This document shows, one piece after another, positions 8,500 through 16,817 of a stretch of 64,000 bases of DNA. Below the pieces are notes generated by a model. The model ran no database searches. It had not been told where the DNA came from and was given only the letters and a program-made list of their open reading frames with translations. The DNA is from Dyadobacter alkalitolerans DSM 23607 (GTDB lineage Bacteria; Bacteroidota; Bacteroidia; Cytophagales; Spirosomataceae). The stretch covers positions 35,699 to 99,698 of the forward strand of contig NZ_AUAS01000018.1 of NCBI RefSeq assembly GCF_000428845.1, written 5' to 3'. The first letter of the stretch is position 1. Each line of letters starts with the position of its first letter. The translations under genes were made by a program, and so were the position numbers.

Positions 8500-9981
8500 T
8501 CACAAATTAATTGAATAATTCAGGATTTCAACCGCCGTCCGGATTTCTCCTTCATCCAGATTCCCAAATCCAAGCCGCATAGCACTCAGCTGGCCGGTTT
8601 GGAAGAGTAATGTCTGTGGTAAATGCAGGTTTTGTTTCAAACAGTTCTTGCTAAGGCGCATTAGATTAACGTCCTTTCGCCATTCCGTCCAGATCGCCAG
8701 GCCGCCGGGAGGCGTTTTGAAATTGAGATATTCCTGAAAATCTGCTTGCAGTAATGTTCCCAAAAGATCGCGTCGCTGATGATAAACCTTCTGTGCTTTC
8801 TTGATATGCCGCTGAATTTCTCCTTCATCCAAAAGTTCACCCAATGCCTGCTCCATCATCAGATCTCCCTGGCGGTCGATGATCCTCCGGAATTTTCCGA
8901 GTTCCGTAATTAGGTTTTGCGGCGCCACAATGTAGCCTGAGCGCAATCCGGGCGCCAGCGCTTTGCAGAATGAGCCGATATAAACCACCATTCCAGCCGG
9001 ATCGGCGCTCGCGAGCGGCAAAACCGGACTGCTATTATAGTGGAAATCATAATCGTGATCATCTTCCAGGATAATGAAGCCATATTGCACTGAAAGATTA
9101 AGCAATTCCATGCGCCGCTCCGCGCTCAGCGTCACAGTTGTGGGATAATGATGATGCGGCGTGATGTAAAGCATCCGTATCCGTTTTGTTTCGCACAACT
9201 TCCGCACAGCTTCCACCGATATGCCCTGCTCATCCACCGGAACCGAAATAATGTTGGCCCCGGCCTGTTGGAAAATCATATTGGCCGTATAATAACTCAG
9301 GTTACCCACCACCACGTGATCGCCTTTTTTGAGGAGCAGCATGGAGGCCAGGTAAATACCCATTTGAATGCCGCGCGTGGTGATAATGTTCTCTTTGCCA
9401 ATATGCAAGCCGCGCGTATTATTCAGGTAATCAGCCAGTTTCGTCCTGAAAAACGCATTGCCTTCCACATGCGAGTAACTGAGCAATTTGCGGTTATTAT
9501 TTCGTCTCAAAACGCTGGAATAGGCTTTTGCCAGCTTGTCCATGGGTGCCAGGCGCACGTCCGGAAGACCGTCGGTGAATTCCAGTTCAGCCTTAGAAAC
9601 GGAAACCGGCCTGTCCAGCAGCATGCTTTCTTCAAATGCAAAACCAGCTTTTTGAGGATATCTGACAAGATAATCAGCATTGAAAGACGCCGGACTATCA
9701 GCAATTGCAGGTGATTTTTGGGTCACGAATGTCCCCTTGTTCGGCCGAAGTTCGATCCACCCCTGCGCATCGAGTTCATTATAAGCGGCTACCACGGTTC
9801 TTCTATGAACCGATAAAATCTCAGCTAATGAACGTGTTCCGGGCAATCTGGCGCCTGTACAGAGCACGCCGCGCTGGATCGCATTGATCATCTGACGCGA
9901 AATTTGCAGGTAAACCGGCGTCTCATTTTGCCGGTCAATGGTTACAATACTTTGGAAAGGAATTTCAACCGGACTACTCAT
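8500..9981 (-). CDS. MocR/GabR-type PLP-dependent transcriptional regulator
   Basis: A 493-residue fusion of a GntR-type winged helix (about residues 15-85; PVYLQISRQMINAIQRGVL, then LPGTRSLAEILSVHRRTVVAAY) and a fold-type I aminotransferase domain. The PLP lysine is in YIGSFCKALAPGLRSG. MocR proteins bind PLP and often an amino compound, and usually control a divergent neighbour. The start was taken at MSSPVEIPF: the frame is open for 106 more codons upstream, but that stretch runs into the divergent TonB-receptor gene and has no family match. The intergenic gap to that gene is 79 bp. Confidence 0.85.
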   Translation of the reverse strand: MSSPVEIPFQSIVTIDRQNETPVYLQISRQMINAIQRGVLCTGARLPGTRSLAEILSVHRRTVVAAYNELDAQGWIELRPNKGTFVTQKSPAIADSPASFNADYLVRYPQKAGFAFEESMLLDRPVSVSKAELEFTDGLPDVRLAPMDKLAKAYSSVLRRNNNRKLLSYSHVEGNAFFRTKLADYLNNTRGLHIGKENIITTRGIQMGIYLASMLLLKKGDHVVVGNLSYYTANMIFQQAGANIISVPVDEQGISVEAVRKLCETKRIRMLYITPHHHYPTTVTLSAERRMELLNLSVQYGFIILEDDHDYDFHYNSSPVLPLASADPAGMVVYIGSFCKALAPGLRSGYIVAPQNLITELGKFRRIIDRQGDLMMEQALGELLDEGEIQRHIKKAQKVYHQRRDLLGTLLQADFQEYLNFKTPPGGLAIWTEWRKDVNLMRLSKNCLKQNLHLPQTLLFQTGQLSAMRLGFGNLDEGEIRTAVEILNYSINL

Positions 9982-10060
9982 AAACTTAAAACCGGAGCAT
10001 ATTAACAGTCCGGCAAGATAGTAAGTTTGTCGAAAATAATTTGATTCTGATATCTCAGCC

Positions 10061-12073
10061 ATGATGACAACTTTCCTTTCTCTTCTGATCCGGGCTTTGA
10101 AAAGCCCGGCAATTTTTGTTTTTACAAGCCTTGGACTTATTAGTTTATTAGGCCTTTTGCACCCGCTTTTTGCACAGGATATTTCGCTTGATCCGGTTAC
10201 TGTCACTTCCTCTCTTGTGGAAAAACGCGCATCCGAAACTGGCCGGAACATTGCTGTAATTAAAGGCGAATATTTCCAGAACCTTCCCGTGCACAGCATC
10301 GACGATCTGCTTCGTTATGTGCCCGGCGTGGAAATCCAGGCACGAGGACCGATGGGCTCGCAAAGCGATATTGTGCTGCGTGGCGGGACATTCCAGCAAG
10401 TGCTAATCATTCTGGATGGTTTACGACTGAATGATCCGAACACAGGCCACTTTAATGCTTATATCCCCATCTCCCCTGCTGAAATCGAGCGAATTGAAGT
10501 TTTAAAAGGTGCATCGTCGGCCATTTACGGCTCCGATGCAGTGGGCGGTGTCATTCATGTCATTTCCAAAACTTTTGCTGCACGGTTACAGTCAGAAAAT
10601 GAAGGTGAAAACGTCATGGGAACTCAAAAAACTAGCATTAATGGTGCGTTAACGGCCGGAGAATATGGTTTAAAGAATGCCAATGTCGGCGCTTTTGTTC
10701 AAAAGAATAGAATTGCTGTCTCTGGCGGTTTTTTGTCAAATAATGCCTCAGGCGTTCAGCAGCGTGGCATAAAAGGATACTTTCATAACAACACCGCATG
10801 CCTTTCCCTGAACTACGCACTTTCCCCGAGCTTGAATGTGGCCGTGAGAAGTTCCTATGATCACCGGGATTTCGCTGCTCAGAATTTCTACACAGCTTTA
10901 AAATCCGACACGGCCAGCGAGAAGGTAAAAACTTCCTGGAATCAGGTTAAAATCGGTTATAGGAAAGCCAAAACGGCCATTGCGCTGGATGGAGGCTATA
11001 AATTTGTGAGGGACCAGTATATGTTTAACCCGCATTCCATTGCGAACGACAGCAAATCACAACTATGGCAGGGCTTGCTAACCTGGCAGCAAACCTTCAC
11101 CCAATGCACGAACCTGATCGCCGGGCTTAATTACCAGAACCGCAACATTGCCTCCAATGACCGTGGCGATCATTCGCTGAGCCAGCTCGCACCATTTATT
11201 TCTTTGGTACAAAATATAGGTTCCGATTTCACTGTAACGCCTTCTGTCAGATTGGATTGGCGGGAAAGCATTGGTTCGGAAGTGGTGCCGCAGATTAATT
11301 TATCTTACAAAAAAGAAAACTGGCAATTACGCGGAAGCGCTGGCAAAACGATCCGGGATGCCGATTTTACAGAGCGGTTTAATAACTTTCAAAAAGCATT
11401 GGTAACGGGCGGAAATGTGGGCAATCCTGCATTAAAAGCGGAAAGATCATTCAGTTATGAAACGGGCGCCGATTGGTTTTTGACTAATAGCAGCACCAAT
11501 CAGCTGAAAATTTCAGGCACATTTTTCCAAAGGCTCCAAAACGAACTGATCGATTATGTTTCAACGCCGTATGCCCAAATGCCGCGCAAAGAAAACCTTT
11601 CGCCCACCGGGACTTTTGGCCTTGCATTGAACATTGCGGAAGTGAACACAACCGGGTTTGAACTTGATTTTCAAACAGTTAATACAATTTCTGCCAATCA
11701 AAAAGTCATTTTCAATGCAGGGTTAACCTGGCTGAACAGCGAAAGCAGCAATGTTGAGCCTTCATTCTACGTCTCGTCACACGCCAAGTTCCTGGGTAAC
11801 TTTTCTGCGATTTACCAGATTTCCGGCCTTTCGTTCAGTGTGAATGGGTTGTATAAAAACAGGGCAGAACGGGCGGCTTCGGCCATCGAGGCGAACATTT
11901 CGAAAGATTATTTTTTACTCAACGCCAAGGCTGAATATGCTTTCCTGAACCGCAGTCTGGCCGTATTTGTGCAGGCTGATAATGCATTCGACGTTCAGTA
12001 CAGCGACTTGCTGGGTTCCAAAATGCCGGGGCGATGGGCTATGGGCGGACTCAGTTTCAATTTCGCGAAATAG
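10061..12073 (+). CDS. TonB-dependent receptor, BtuB-like
   Basis: A 670-residue outer-membrane receptor. It has a signal peptide (to about FAQDIS), then a plug domain with IDDLLRYVPGVEIQARGPMG, DIVLRGGTFQQVLIILDG and the ERIEVLKGASSAIYGSDAVGGVIHV block, and a 22-strand-type barrel ending in an aromatic-rich terminus (GGLSFNFAK). The overall form matches BtuB/CirA cobalamin and iron receptors. No TonB box was assigned with confidence. It is divergent from the MocR regulator, which may control it. No cobalamin riboswitch is visible in the short upstream gap, so B12 as the ligand is only a family guess. Confidence 0.85.
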   Translation: MMTTFLSLLIRALKSPAIFVFTSLGLISLLGLLHPLFAQDISLDPVTVTSSLVEKRASETGRNIAVIKGEYFQNLPVHSIDDLLRYVPGVEIQARGPMGSQSDIVLRGGTFQQVLIILDGLRLNDPNTGHFNAYIPISPAEIERIEVLKGASSAIYGSDAVGGVIHVISKTFAARLQSENEGENVMGTQKTSINGALTAGEYGLKNANVGAFVQKNRIAVSGGFLSNNASGVQQRGIKGYFHNNTACLSLNYALSPSLNVAVRSSYDHRDFAAQNFYTALKSDTASEKVKTSWNQVKIGYRKAKTAIALDGGYKFVRDQYMFNPHSIANDSKSQLWQGLLTWQQTFTQCTNLIAGLNYQNRNIASNDRGDHSLSQLAPFISLVQNIGSDFTVTPSVRLDWRESIGSEVVPQINLSYKKENWQLRGSAGKTIRDADFTERFNNFQKALVTGGNVGNPALKAERSFSYETGADWFLTNSSTNQLKISGTFFQRLQNELIDYVSTPYAQMPRKENLSPTGTFGLALNIAEVNTTGFELDFQTVNTISANQKVIFNAGLTWLNSESSNVEPSFYVSSHAKFLGNFSAIYQISGLSFSVNGLYKNRAERAASAIEANISKDYFLLNAKAEYAFLNRSLAVFVQADNAFDVQYSDLLGSKMPGRWAMGGLSFNFAK

Positions 12074-12331
12074 CGCAATCTTTTTCGTGGCCGGTTACGT
12101 ATATTCGATTGGCTCTTAAGATCGATTATGCTTTCGAATATCAACATTTCCCACATCTGCCTGACCATCTATCTAACGGTCCGGAGCGCCGAAATTTTCG
12201 GTCAATCTACGTTAAATGGTGCGAACCGACCGTTAGAAAAATCGTTTGTAGCAAATTTGGGAAATGAGCATACTTTATCGGCTGGAACGGCGAATACGCA
12301 CCAACGACCAACAGCGCCGGACAACGATAAA
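12074..12331 (+). other. Intergenic region with candidate -7 box
   Basis: This gap stays open in the frame of the following hydrolase, but the stretch has no conserved content, and the hydrolase fold begins at the Met at 12332. A TATATTCG sequence (one base off the TAnnTTTG box) lies soon after the receptor stop. No clear terminator was seen after the receptor gene. Confidence 0.3.
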
Positions 12332-13003
12332 ATGAATCTCTACTTTTTGAGCGGCTTAGGCGCAGATAAACGTGTTTTCAGCAAATTGGAACTGGACGAC
12401 CGTTTTGCGGTACATTATATAGATTGGATAGAACCATTAAAAAAGGAAAGCATAACAGATTATGCGGGTAGGCTTGTTTCACAGATTGACACGACCCGGC
12501 CATTCCAGTTGGTAGGCTTGTCATTTGGCGGGATCATCGCTTCCGAGCTTGCACATATTGTTCATCCAGAGCAGATTGTTATCATTTCGAGCACATCAAC
12601 CGGCGTCCCGGTTTCCAAATTTTACCAGGGGTTAACCAAATTTTTATTGCTAAGCCCATTCGCAGCTCCGCTTTTGAAGTCAACCAATACATTTACCTAT
12701 AAATTTTTCGGTGCGGATACACCGGAGCTGAAATCGTTGCTGAAATCCATTTTACACGACACCGACAGCCGTTTTTTAAAATGGGCTTTGGTGAGAATGG
12801 GCAGTTGGAAAAGACAGGATAATCTGGAAAACCTGTATCACATTCACGGCACCGCCGATAAATTGATCCCAATAAAAATGGTGAAACCCGATGTGTCTAT
12901 TGATGGCGCCGGACATTTGATGGTTTACGCGCAGGCAAAACAAATTTCAGATATTTTGAATAAAAAATTAAGCGACAACTGGGTTACGACTCCCAATCAT
13001 TAA
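12332..13003 (+). CDS. Alpha/beta hydrolase
   Basis: A 223-residue compact alpha/beta hydrolase. It begins MNLYFLSGLGADKRVF (oxyanion-hole region), carries the nucleophile elbow GLSFGG with Ser64, and ends with DGAGHLMVYAQA holding the catalytic His. The acid is probably in the DKLIP turn. No export signal is present, so it is cytosolic. The start was placed at 12332 because the fold begins there. Its 3' end overlaps the convergent quinone oxidoreductase gene by 20 bp. The substrate is not identifiable. Confidence 0.75.
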   Translation: MNLYFLSGLGADKRVFSKLELDDRFAVHYIDWIEPLKKESITDYAGRLVSQIDTTRPFQLVGLSFGGIIASELAHIVHPEQIVIISSTSTGVPVSKFYQGLTKFLLLSPFAAPLLKSTNTFTYKFFGADTPELKSLLKSILHDTDSRFLKWALVRMGSWKRQDNLENLYHIHGTADKLIPIKMVKPDVSIDGAGHLMVYAQAKQISDILNKKLSDNWVTTPNH

Positions 13004-13973
13004 CCAGGACAATTTTCCCGATATGCCCGCTCGTTTCCATTAATGCATGTGCTTTTGAGGCTTCGTTTATTGGAAATTGAGCTGCTATAACGGTTTTGAA
13101 CGCTTCTCTTTCTATGACGGGCCAAACATTCGCCCATATTTCCTTCGCAAGTACCGTTTTGGATTCATCGCCTCTGTTGCGCAGTGTGCTTCCGGTGATT
13201 GTCAGGCGCTTTTTCATGATCATGCCGAAATCCACTTCGGTGCCTTCGAGCTTGCCGCCTTTCATGGTGTTGATAAACACAAGTCGGCCGTCTTCCCGCA
13301 GCAACCTGATATTTTTTGGAATATAATCACCGCCTACCATGTCGAGAATGACGTCTATGCCTTCATTTTTCAGCTTTTCTTCGAAATCGTCGGTTTTGTA
13401 GTTAATACAAATGTCCGCACCCAGCGTAACGCAAGCATTGCATTTTTCCTCCGAGCCAGCCGTTGCGAAAACCTTTGCGCCCCATGCTTTTGCAAGCTGA
13501 ATGGCCGTAATCCCAATCCCGCTTGTGCCGCCGTGAACCAGGAAATTTTCACCGCTTTTTAAACCGCCTCTTTGAAATGCATTGTGCCAAACCGTAAAAA
13601 CCGTTTCCGGAAGGGAAGCCGCCTGCACAAAATTGAAGCCGCTGGGAACGGGCAGACAGTGGCCTGCTTGCGCAACCGCATAATCCGCATAACCACCTCC
13701 AGCCAGCAATGCACAAACGGCATCGCCTTTTTTCCAATCAGCAACATCATGCCCAACCTGCTCAATAATTCCCGCAACTTCCAGCCCCGGAATATCCTGT
13801 GGCGCCCACGCTGGGGGTGGATAATTTCCTTTGCGCTGAAACACGTCGGGGCGGTTGATCCCTGCCGCATAAACCTTGATCAGGACCTGGTTAGCAGCCG
13901 GTTGAGGCATAGACCGTTCCTCTGTTTGAAGCACTTCGGGGCCGCCGGGCTGCGATATAACAATGGCTTTCAT
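12984..13973 (-). CDS. NAD(P)H-quinone oxidoreductase (zeta-crystallin/PIG3 type)
   Basis: A 329-residue medium-chain dehydrogenase/reductase of the zinc-independent quinone oxidoreductase branch. It has an N-terminal GroES-like domain (YAAGINRPDVFQRKGNYPPP), then a Rossmann domain with VHGGTSGIGITAIQLAKAWGA and the late STLRNRGDESK motif of PIG3-like enzymes. These reduce quinones or enones with NADPH. The zinc ligands of true alcohol dehydrogenases are absent, as expected. It runs convergent to the hydrolase gene and shares 20 bp with it. Confidence 0.9.
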   Translation of the reverse strand: MKAIVISQPGGPEVLQTEERSMPQPAANQVLIKVYAAGINRPDVFQRKGNYPPPAWAPQDIPGLEVAGIIEQVGHDVADWKKGDAVCALLAGGGYADYAVAQAGHCLPVPSGFNFVQAASLPETVFTVWHNAFQRGGLKSGENFLVHGGTSGIGITAIQLAKAWGAKVFATAGSEEKCNACVTLGADICINYKTDDFEEKLKNEGIDVILDMVGGDYIPKNIRLLREDGRLVFINTMKGGKLEGTEVDFGMIMKKRLTITGSTLRNRGDESKTVLAKEIWANVWPVIEREAFKTVIAAQFPINEASKAHALMETSGHIGKIVLVNDWES

Positions 13974-13999
13974 GTTTTTACAGTCAAATGAAATAATGA

Positions 14000-14368
14000 C
14001 TAGTAAATTTCTTTGCCAAACGGCGTGAAGGATAAGCTCATCAGCTTGAAATGTTGGCGCGCAAAGGGCAGTCCGATAATGGTTATGGCAAGGATCACAC
14101 CAAAAATAAGATGCGTAAGCGCGATCCAGATGCCGCCCAGCACAATCCAGAGAATGTTGAAGATCGTGGATAAACAGCCGGTGTTCCCCGGAACCTCTCT
14201 AACCTGCTGCCCGAAGGGAAATAGCGTCAGGAAACCTATTTTGAAGCATTGTATACCAAACGGAATGCCGATGATGGTCAGGCAGAGCGCAAGGCCGGCA
14301 ACCATATATTCCAGAAAGACGATGAATCCGCCAAAGATGAGCCAGATAATGTTGCCTATTAAGTTCAT
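14000..14368 (-). CDS. yccF: YccF domain-containing inner-membrane protein
   Basis: A 122-residue membrane protein made of two similar halves, each ending in a conserved glycine/proline turn (CLTIIGIPFGIQCFKI and AITIIGLPFARQHFKL). This is the signature of YccF (PF03733). Four membrane segments are evident. Function in the family is undefined. It lies between the quinone oxidoreductase and pseudouridine synthase genes on the same strand with short gaps (16-26 bp), so it may be co-transcribed with them. Confidence 0.85.
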   Translation of the reverse strand: MNLIGNIIWLIFGGFIVFLEYMVAGLALCLTIIGIPFGIQCFKIGFLTLFPFGQQVREVPGNTGCLSTIFNILWIVLGGIWIALTHLIFGVILAITIIGLPFARQHFKLMSLSFTPFGKEIY

Positions 14369-14384
14369 GTCGAGGTTGTTTTCG

Positions 14385-14993
14385 TTATTTCCAGTTATCG
14401 ATCTTCAATAACCTAAAAAATTCGCTTTCCTCAATCTCTTTTACACCACCGGCAACAAGGTCTCCCAATTCCAGATCCTCTATGCTGACCCGGATAAGTC
14501 GTTTGCAGCGGTGACCAGCGGTCCGCACCATTTTACGGATCTGATGATATTTCCCTTCTGTCAATGTGATTTTGAGCCAGGTGTTGGGCACGCCTTCCCA
14601 GCTTTCACTGGCATGTGGCGCTAATATCTCAGGCCTGGGAATGATCTCAACTTCGCACGGTGACGTCACATATTCGACGTCGCCTTTTATCCGTATTCCA
14701 ATGCCCGTCCTGAGCCTATGTAGCGTTTGCTCACTGACATGATGCCCCACATTCACCCAATAAGTGCGCTTATGCGGAACCTCTCCCTGAAACAGCAGAT
14801 TGGTTACTCTTTTATTCGTAGTAAGGATCAAAAGCCCCTCAGAATGTCCATCCAGCCGTCCAATCGCATGGATCCCCTCCGGAAATTCAAATGCCAGATC
14901 CCCCAGCAACCCCACATCATCCGGACTCACAAACTGTGAAACCATGTTGGGTGGCTTGTTGACAATGTAGTAATGGTGAGGTGAAGAGGTCAT
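14385..14993 (-). CDS. RluE/RsuA-family rRNA pseudouridine synthase
   Basis: A 202-residue pseudouridine synthase without an S4 domain, as in RluE. The catalytic aspartate lies in AIGRLDGHSEGLLILT. The family lysine-arginine loop (EVPHKRTYWV) and the C-terminal GKYHQIRKMVRTAGH motif are present. RluE modifies U2457 of 23S rRNA; the exact site here is inferred from family only. It starts seven bases downstream of the ParE-like toxin stop on the same strand. Confidence 0.85.
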   Translation of the reverse strand: MTSSPHHYYIVNKPPNMVSQFVSPDDVGLLGDLAFEFPEGIHAIGRLDGHSEGLLILTTNKRVTNLLFQGEVPHKRTYWVNVGHHVSEQTLHRLRTGIGIRIKGDVEYVTSPCEVEIIPRPEILAPHASESWEGVPNTWLKITLTEGKYHQIRKMVRTAGHRCKRLIRVSIEDLELGDLVAGGVKEIEESEFFRLLKIDNWK

Positions 14994-14999
14994 TGAATG

Positions 15000-15299
15000 C
15001 TAAAATTCCCAGTCTAAGCTTTCAGGATCCTGATGACTGCTCCAAAGTGTTAAGATATGAATGTGCGTTTCAGTCTCCTCATAAATAATGAAGTAATTAC
15101 GGATGATTTTTATACGCACATTTTCTTCATCCGTAAGTTTGCCAATTTTGGGATGTTTGGCAATTAATTTGACCGCTTCCTTAAATAAGAAATTAAGCTT
15201 CTTGCTGTAACTGTTTGACTTGTTCCTTTCAATCCAATAACCTAAGATTTCCTTTCGATCATTTAGTGCGCGTACAGACCAAATTACTTGTTTAGCCAT
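15000..15299 (-). CDS. RelE/ParE family toxin
   Basis: A 99-residue RelE/ParE-fold toxin. It has an N-terminal helix pair (VIWSVRALNDRKEILGYWIER), the KHPKIGKLTDEENVRIKIIRNYFIIYEE core strands, and a C-terminal ILTLWSSHQDPESL block typical of ParE. It probably poisons gyrase or cleaves mRNA; the two cannot be separated by eye. Its start overlaps the antitoxin gene by 16 bp, so translation is coupled. Confidence 0.8.
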   Translation of the reverse strand: MAKQVIWSVRALNDRKEILGYWIERNKSNSYSKKLNFLFKEAVKLIAKHPKIGKLTDEENVRIKIIRNYFIIYEETETHIHILTLWSSHQDPESLDWEF

Positions 15300-15520
15300 T
15301 CATCAATATCATTATCCGCTTCTTCATTAGTTAAAAAAGCTCCGCTTTTAATTTGCTGCCTTGCTTCGGCAACTGCATTCTTTTGCTGTTTGCTTAGTTT
15401 ATAAGGCTCATCTATTTCCAACTCCAAACCAAGCAAACGATAAGCCTCGGCAAGGACATCGTTATTCTCAATTTCCTGGATCTTCCCAATTAACCGCTCT
15501 TTAAGATCTATTGTGGACAT
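15284..15520 (-). CDS. Antitoxin of the ParE/RelE-like pair
   Basis: A 78-residue acidic and helical protein. It begins STIDLKERLIGKIQEIENNDVLAEAYRLLG and ends in an acidic DIDEWLNK tail. This layout is common in addiction-module antitoxins placed just before RelE/ParE toxins. It overlaps the toxin gene by 16 bp. No clear DNA-binding motif was recognised, so whether it represses its own operon is unknown. Confidence 0.7.
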   Translation of the reverse strand: MSTIDLKERLIGKIQEIENNDVLAEAYRLLGLELEIDEPYKLSKQQKNAVAEARQQIKSGAFLTNEEADNDIDEWLNK

Positions 15521-15569
15521 GTCTTTACAATTTTAATCACTCGAAAATACAGATTATTTTACACATCCC

Positions 15570-16652
15570 CTATTTTCCATGCGCCTTCTCGTAATGCCTT
15601 CGCAACATATCCTCGCCAAAATCATTCACCAGATCCCTCACCACCGAATGAATGTGGTTGCCGCCGTTTTGGGTGTTGTCGAATTCGATGAGGAAGGTGG
15701 GACCGTGGATGCGGTAATAGTGGCCCTGGCCAGAACCGATGATGTTTTTCTGATCGCCCATCCAGGCGAAATGTATTTTGTCGAGGCCGGTTTGTTCAAG
15801 CTCGGCCCATTGCTGGTTTTTCAATGTTACGTGGTAACGCTGCAAATATGACATGATGAGTTTTTTGAATGCTGCTTTCTGTGCAGCGGTCATTTCTCCC
15901 ATCGGGATGCCTTGCATTTTTTCCAAAGATGCCTTCCTGGAATTGGAAGTGAACATTTCGTTGGGTGCAGGGTTTCCTATAACCGCTTTTTCAAGCTGCT
16001 TTTCATTCAATAAGTGTAATAGTTCAAATGCTGAATCTTCTTCATTTTTCAGGATCCGCAGGCCCTTTTGAGGAACATTGGCCATAACGTTACCGGGATT
16101 ACTGCCCATAAAACTCGGTGTGTAAGCAATTTCACCTTTGATGGATGAGAAGTGCAGCGATAAATGATGACCTTCCACGCGCCAACCCCAGGGATCGCTT
16201 CCCGGCTCGCCAAAAACGAGGAACGCAAAGTTTTCGGGATCGCGGTAAGTGTCGTTAGCCGGGCGTGTTTCAACAACCCTGAGCACGTTTTCCAGGTCAA
16301 TGATCTGCTCGGCTTTGGTATAACCTTCCTGGCTCAATATAAGCCTGATCATATCCATGGCCGACTTCCGCTGCGATGCACTCATGGTCTTGAAAGTAAT
16401 CCCTTTTCGCTTGCGAGGCGTAAAATTCCAGTCGAAACGGGCAGGATCGTCGTAAGGAAGCTTGGTTTCTGAGAGCTGGTCGGCAGAAAGTGATTTAAGA
16501 AATGCGGTGACAACGGTCGCCATTTCTTTGGCCAGTTTCTCGTCTTTTGTATGACCTTCCAAATCGTGGCCAGTTGCAGCCGACAATGTTCCGGAAGTGC
16601 TCATGATGAGCGCATTGGCCAGGAAAGTGATTATAATAAAGACCCTTTTCAT
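15570..16652 (-). CDS. Exported DUF3500 protein
   Basis: A 360-residue secreted protein with a clear signal peptide (MKRVFIIITFLANALIMSTSGTL, cleavage near SAA). The mature part matches the DUF3500 family by its hallmarks: EGHHLSLHFSSIKG, PSFMGSNPG, FAWMGD, and a terminal IEFDNTQNGGNHIHSVVRD block. The family occurs in secreted bacterial proteins and its activity is unknown. Conserved His and Asp residues suggest a metal or hydrolytic site, which is speculation. It is separated from the antitoxin gene by 49 bp and transcribed the same way. Confidence 0.85.
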   Translation of the reverse strand: MKRVFIIITFLANALIMSTSGTLSAATGHDLEGHTKDEKLAKEMATVVTAFLKSLSADQLSETKLPYDDPARFDWNFTPRKRKGITFKTMSASQRKSAMDMIRLILSQEGYTKAEQIIDLENVLRVVETRPANDTYRDPENFAFLVFGEPGSDPWGWRVEGHHLSLHFSSIKGEIAYTPSFMGSNPGNVMANVPQKGLRILKNEEDSAFELLHLLNEKQLEKAVIGNPAPNEMFTSNSRKASLEKMQGIPMGEMTAAQKAAFKKLIMSYLQRYHVTLKNQQWAELEQTGLDKIHFAWMGDQKNIIGSGQGHYYRIHGPTFLIEFDNTQNGGNHIHSVVRDLVNDFGEDMLRRHYEKAHGK

Positions 16653-16786
16653 ATATCTTCAATTTAGTTTTTCGAATGGAATCCGTGTTGAAATCAAAAG
16701 CGCCCCGACTTGCGAAACTACCAATGCCAATTGCCGGCCCGCTGCAAACGACAATCCTTGTTATTCCTTAATTACCGGAAAGGGAT

Positions 16787-16794
16787 TAGTTTTG
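16787..16794 (+). promoter_or_regulatory. Candidate -7 box upstream of dgt
   Basis: TAGTTTTG matches the Bacteroidota -7 consensus TAnnTTTG and lies 23 bases before the dGTPase ATG. No exact TTG occurs at the ideal -33 distance, so this is a half-match. Confidence 0.35.
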
Positions 16795-16817
16795 CCGACA
16801 ATTAAAATTCTTGAATA

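Noticed and set aside
9148..9714. Long open frame antisense to the MocR gene
   Set aside because: No family features; it mirrors a well-supported coding region on the other strand.
9982..10299. Open extension upstream of the MocR gene (106 codons)
   Set aside because: It overlaps the start of the divergent TonB receptor, has no family similarity, and the wHTH domain begins soon after the Met at 9981.
12128..12331. In-frame upstream extension of the alpha/beta hydrolase
   Set aside because: The added 68 residues do not look like a signal peptide or domain; the fold starts at 12332.
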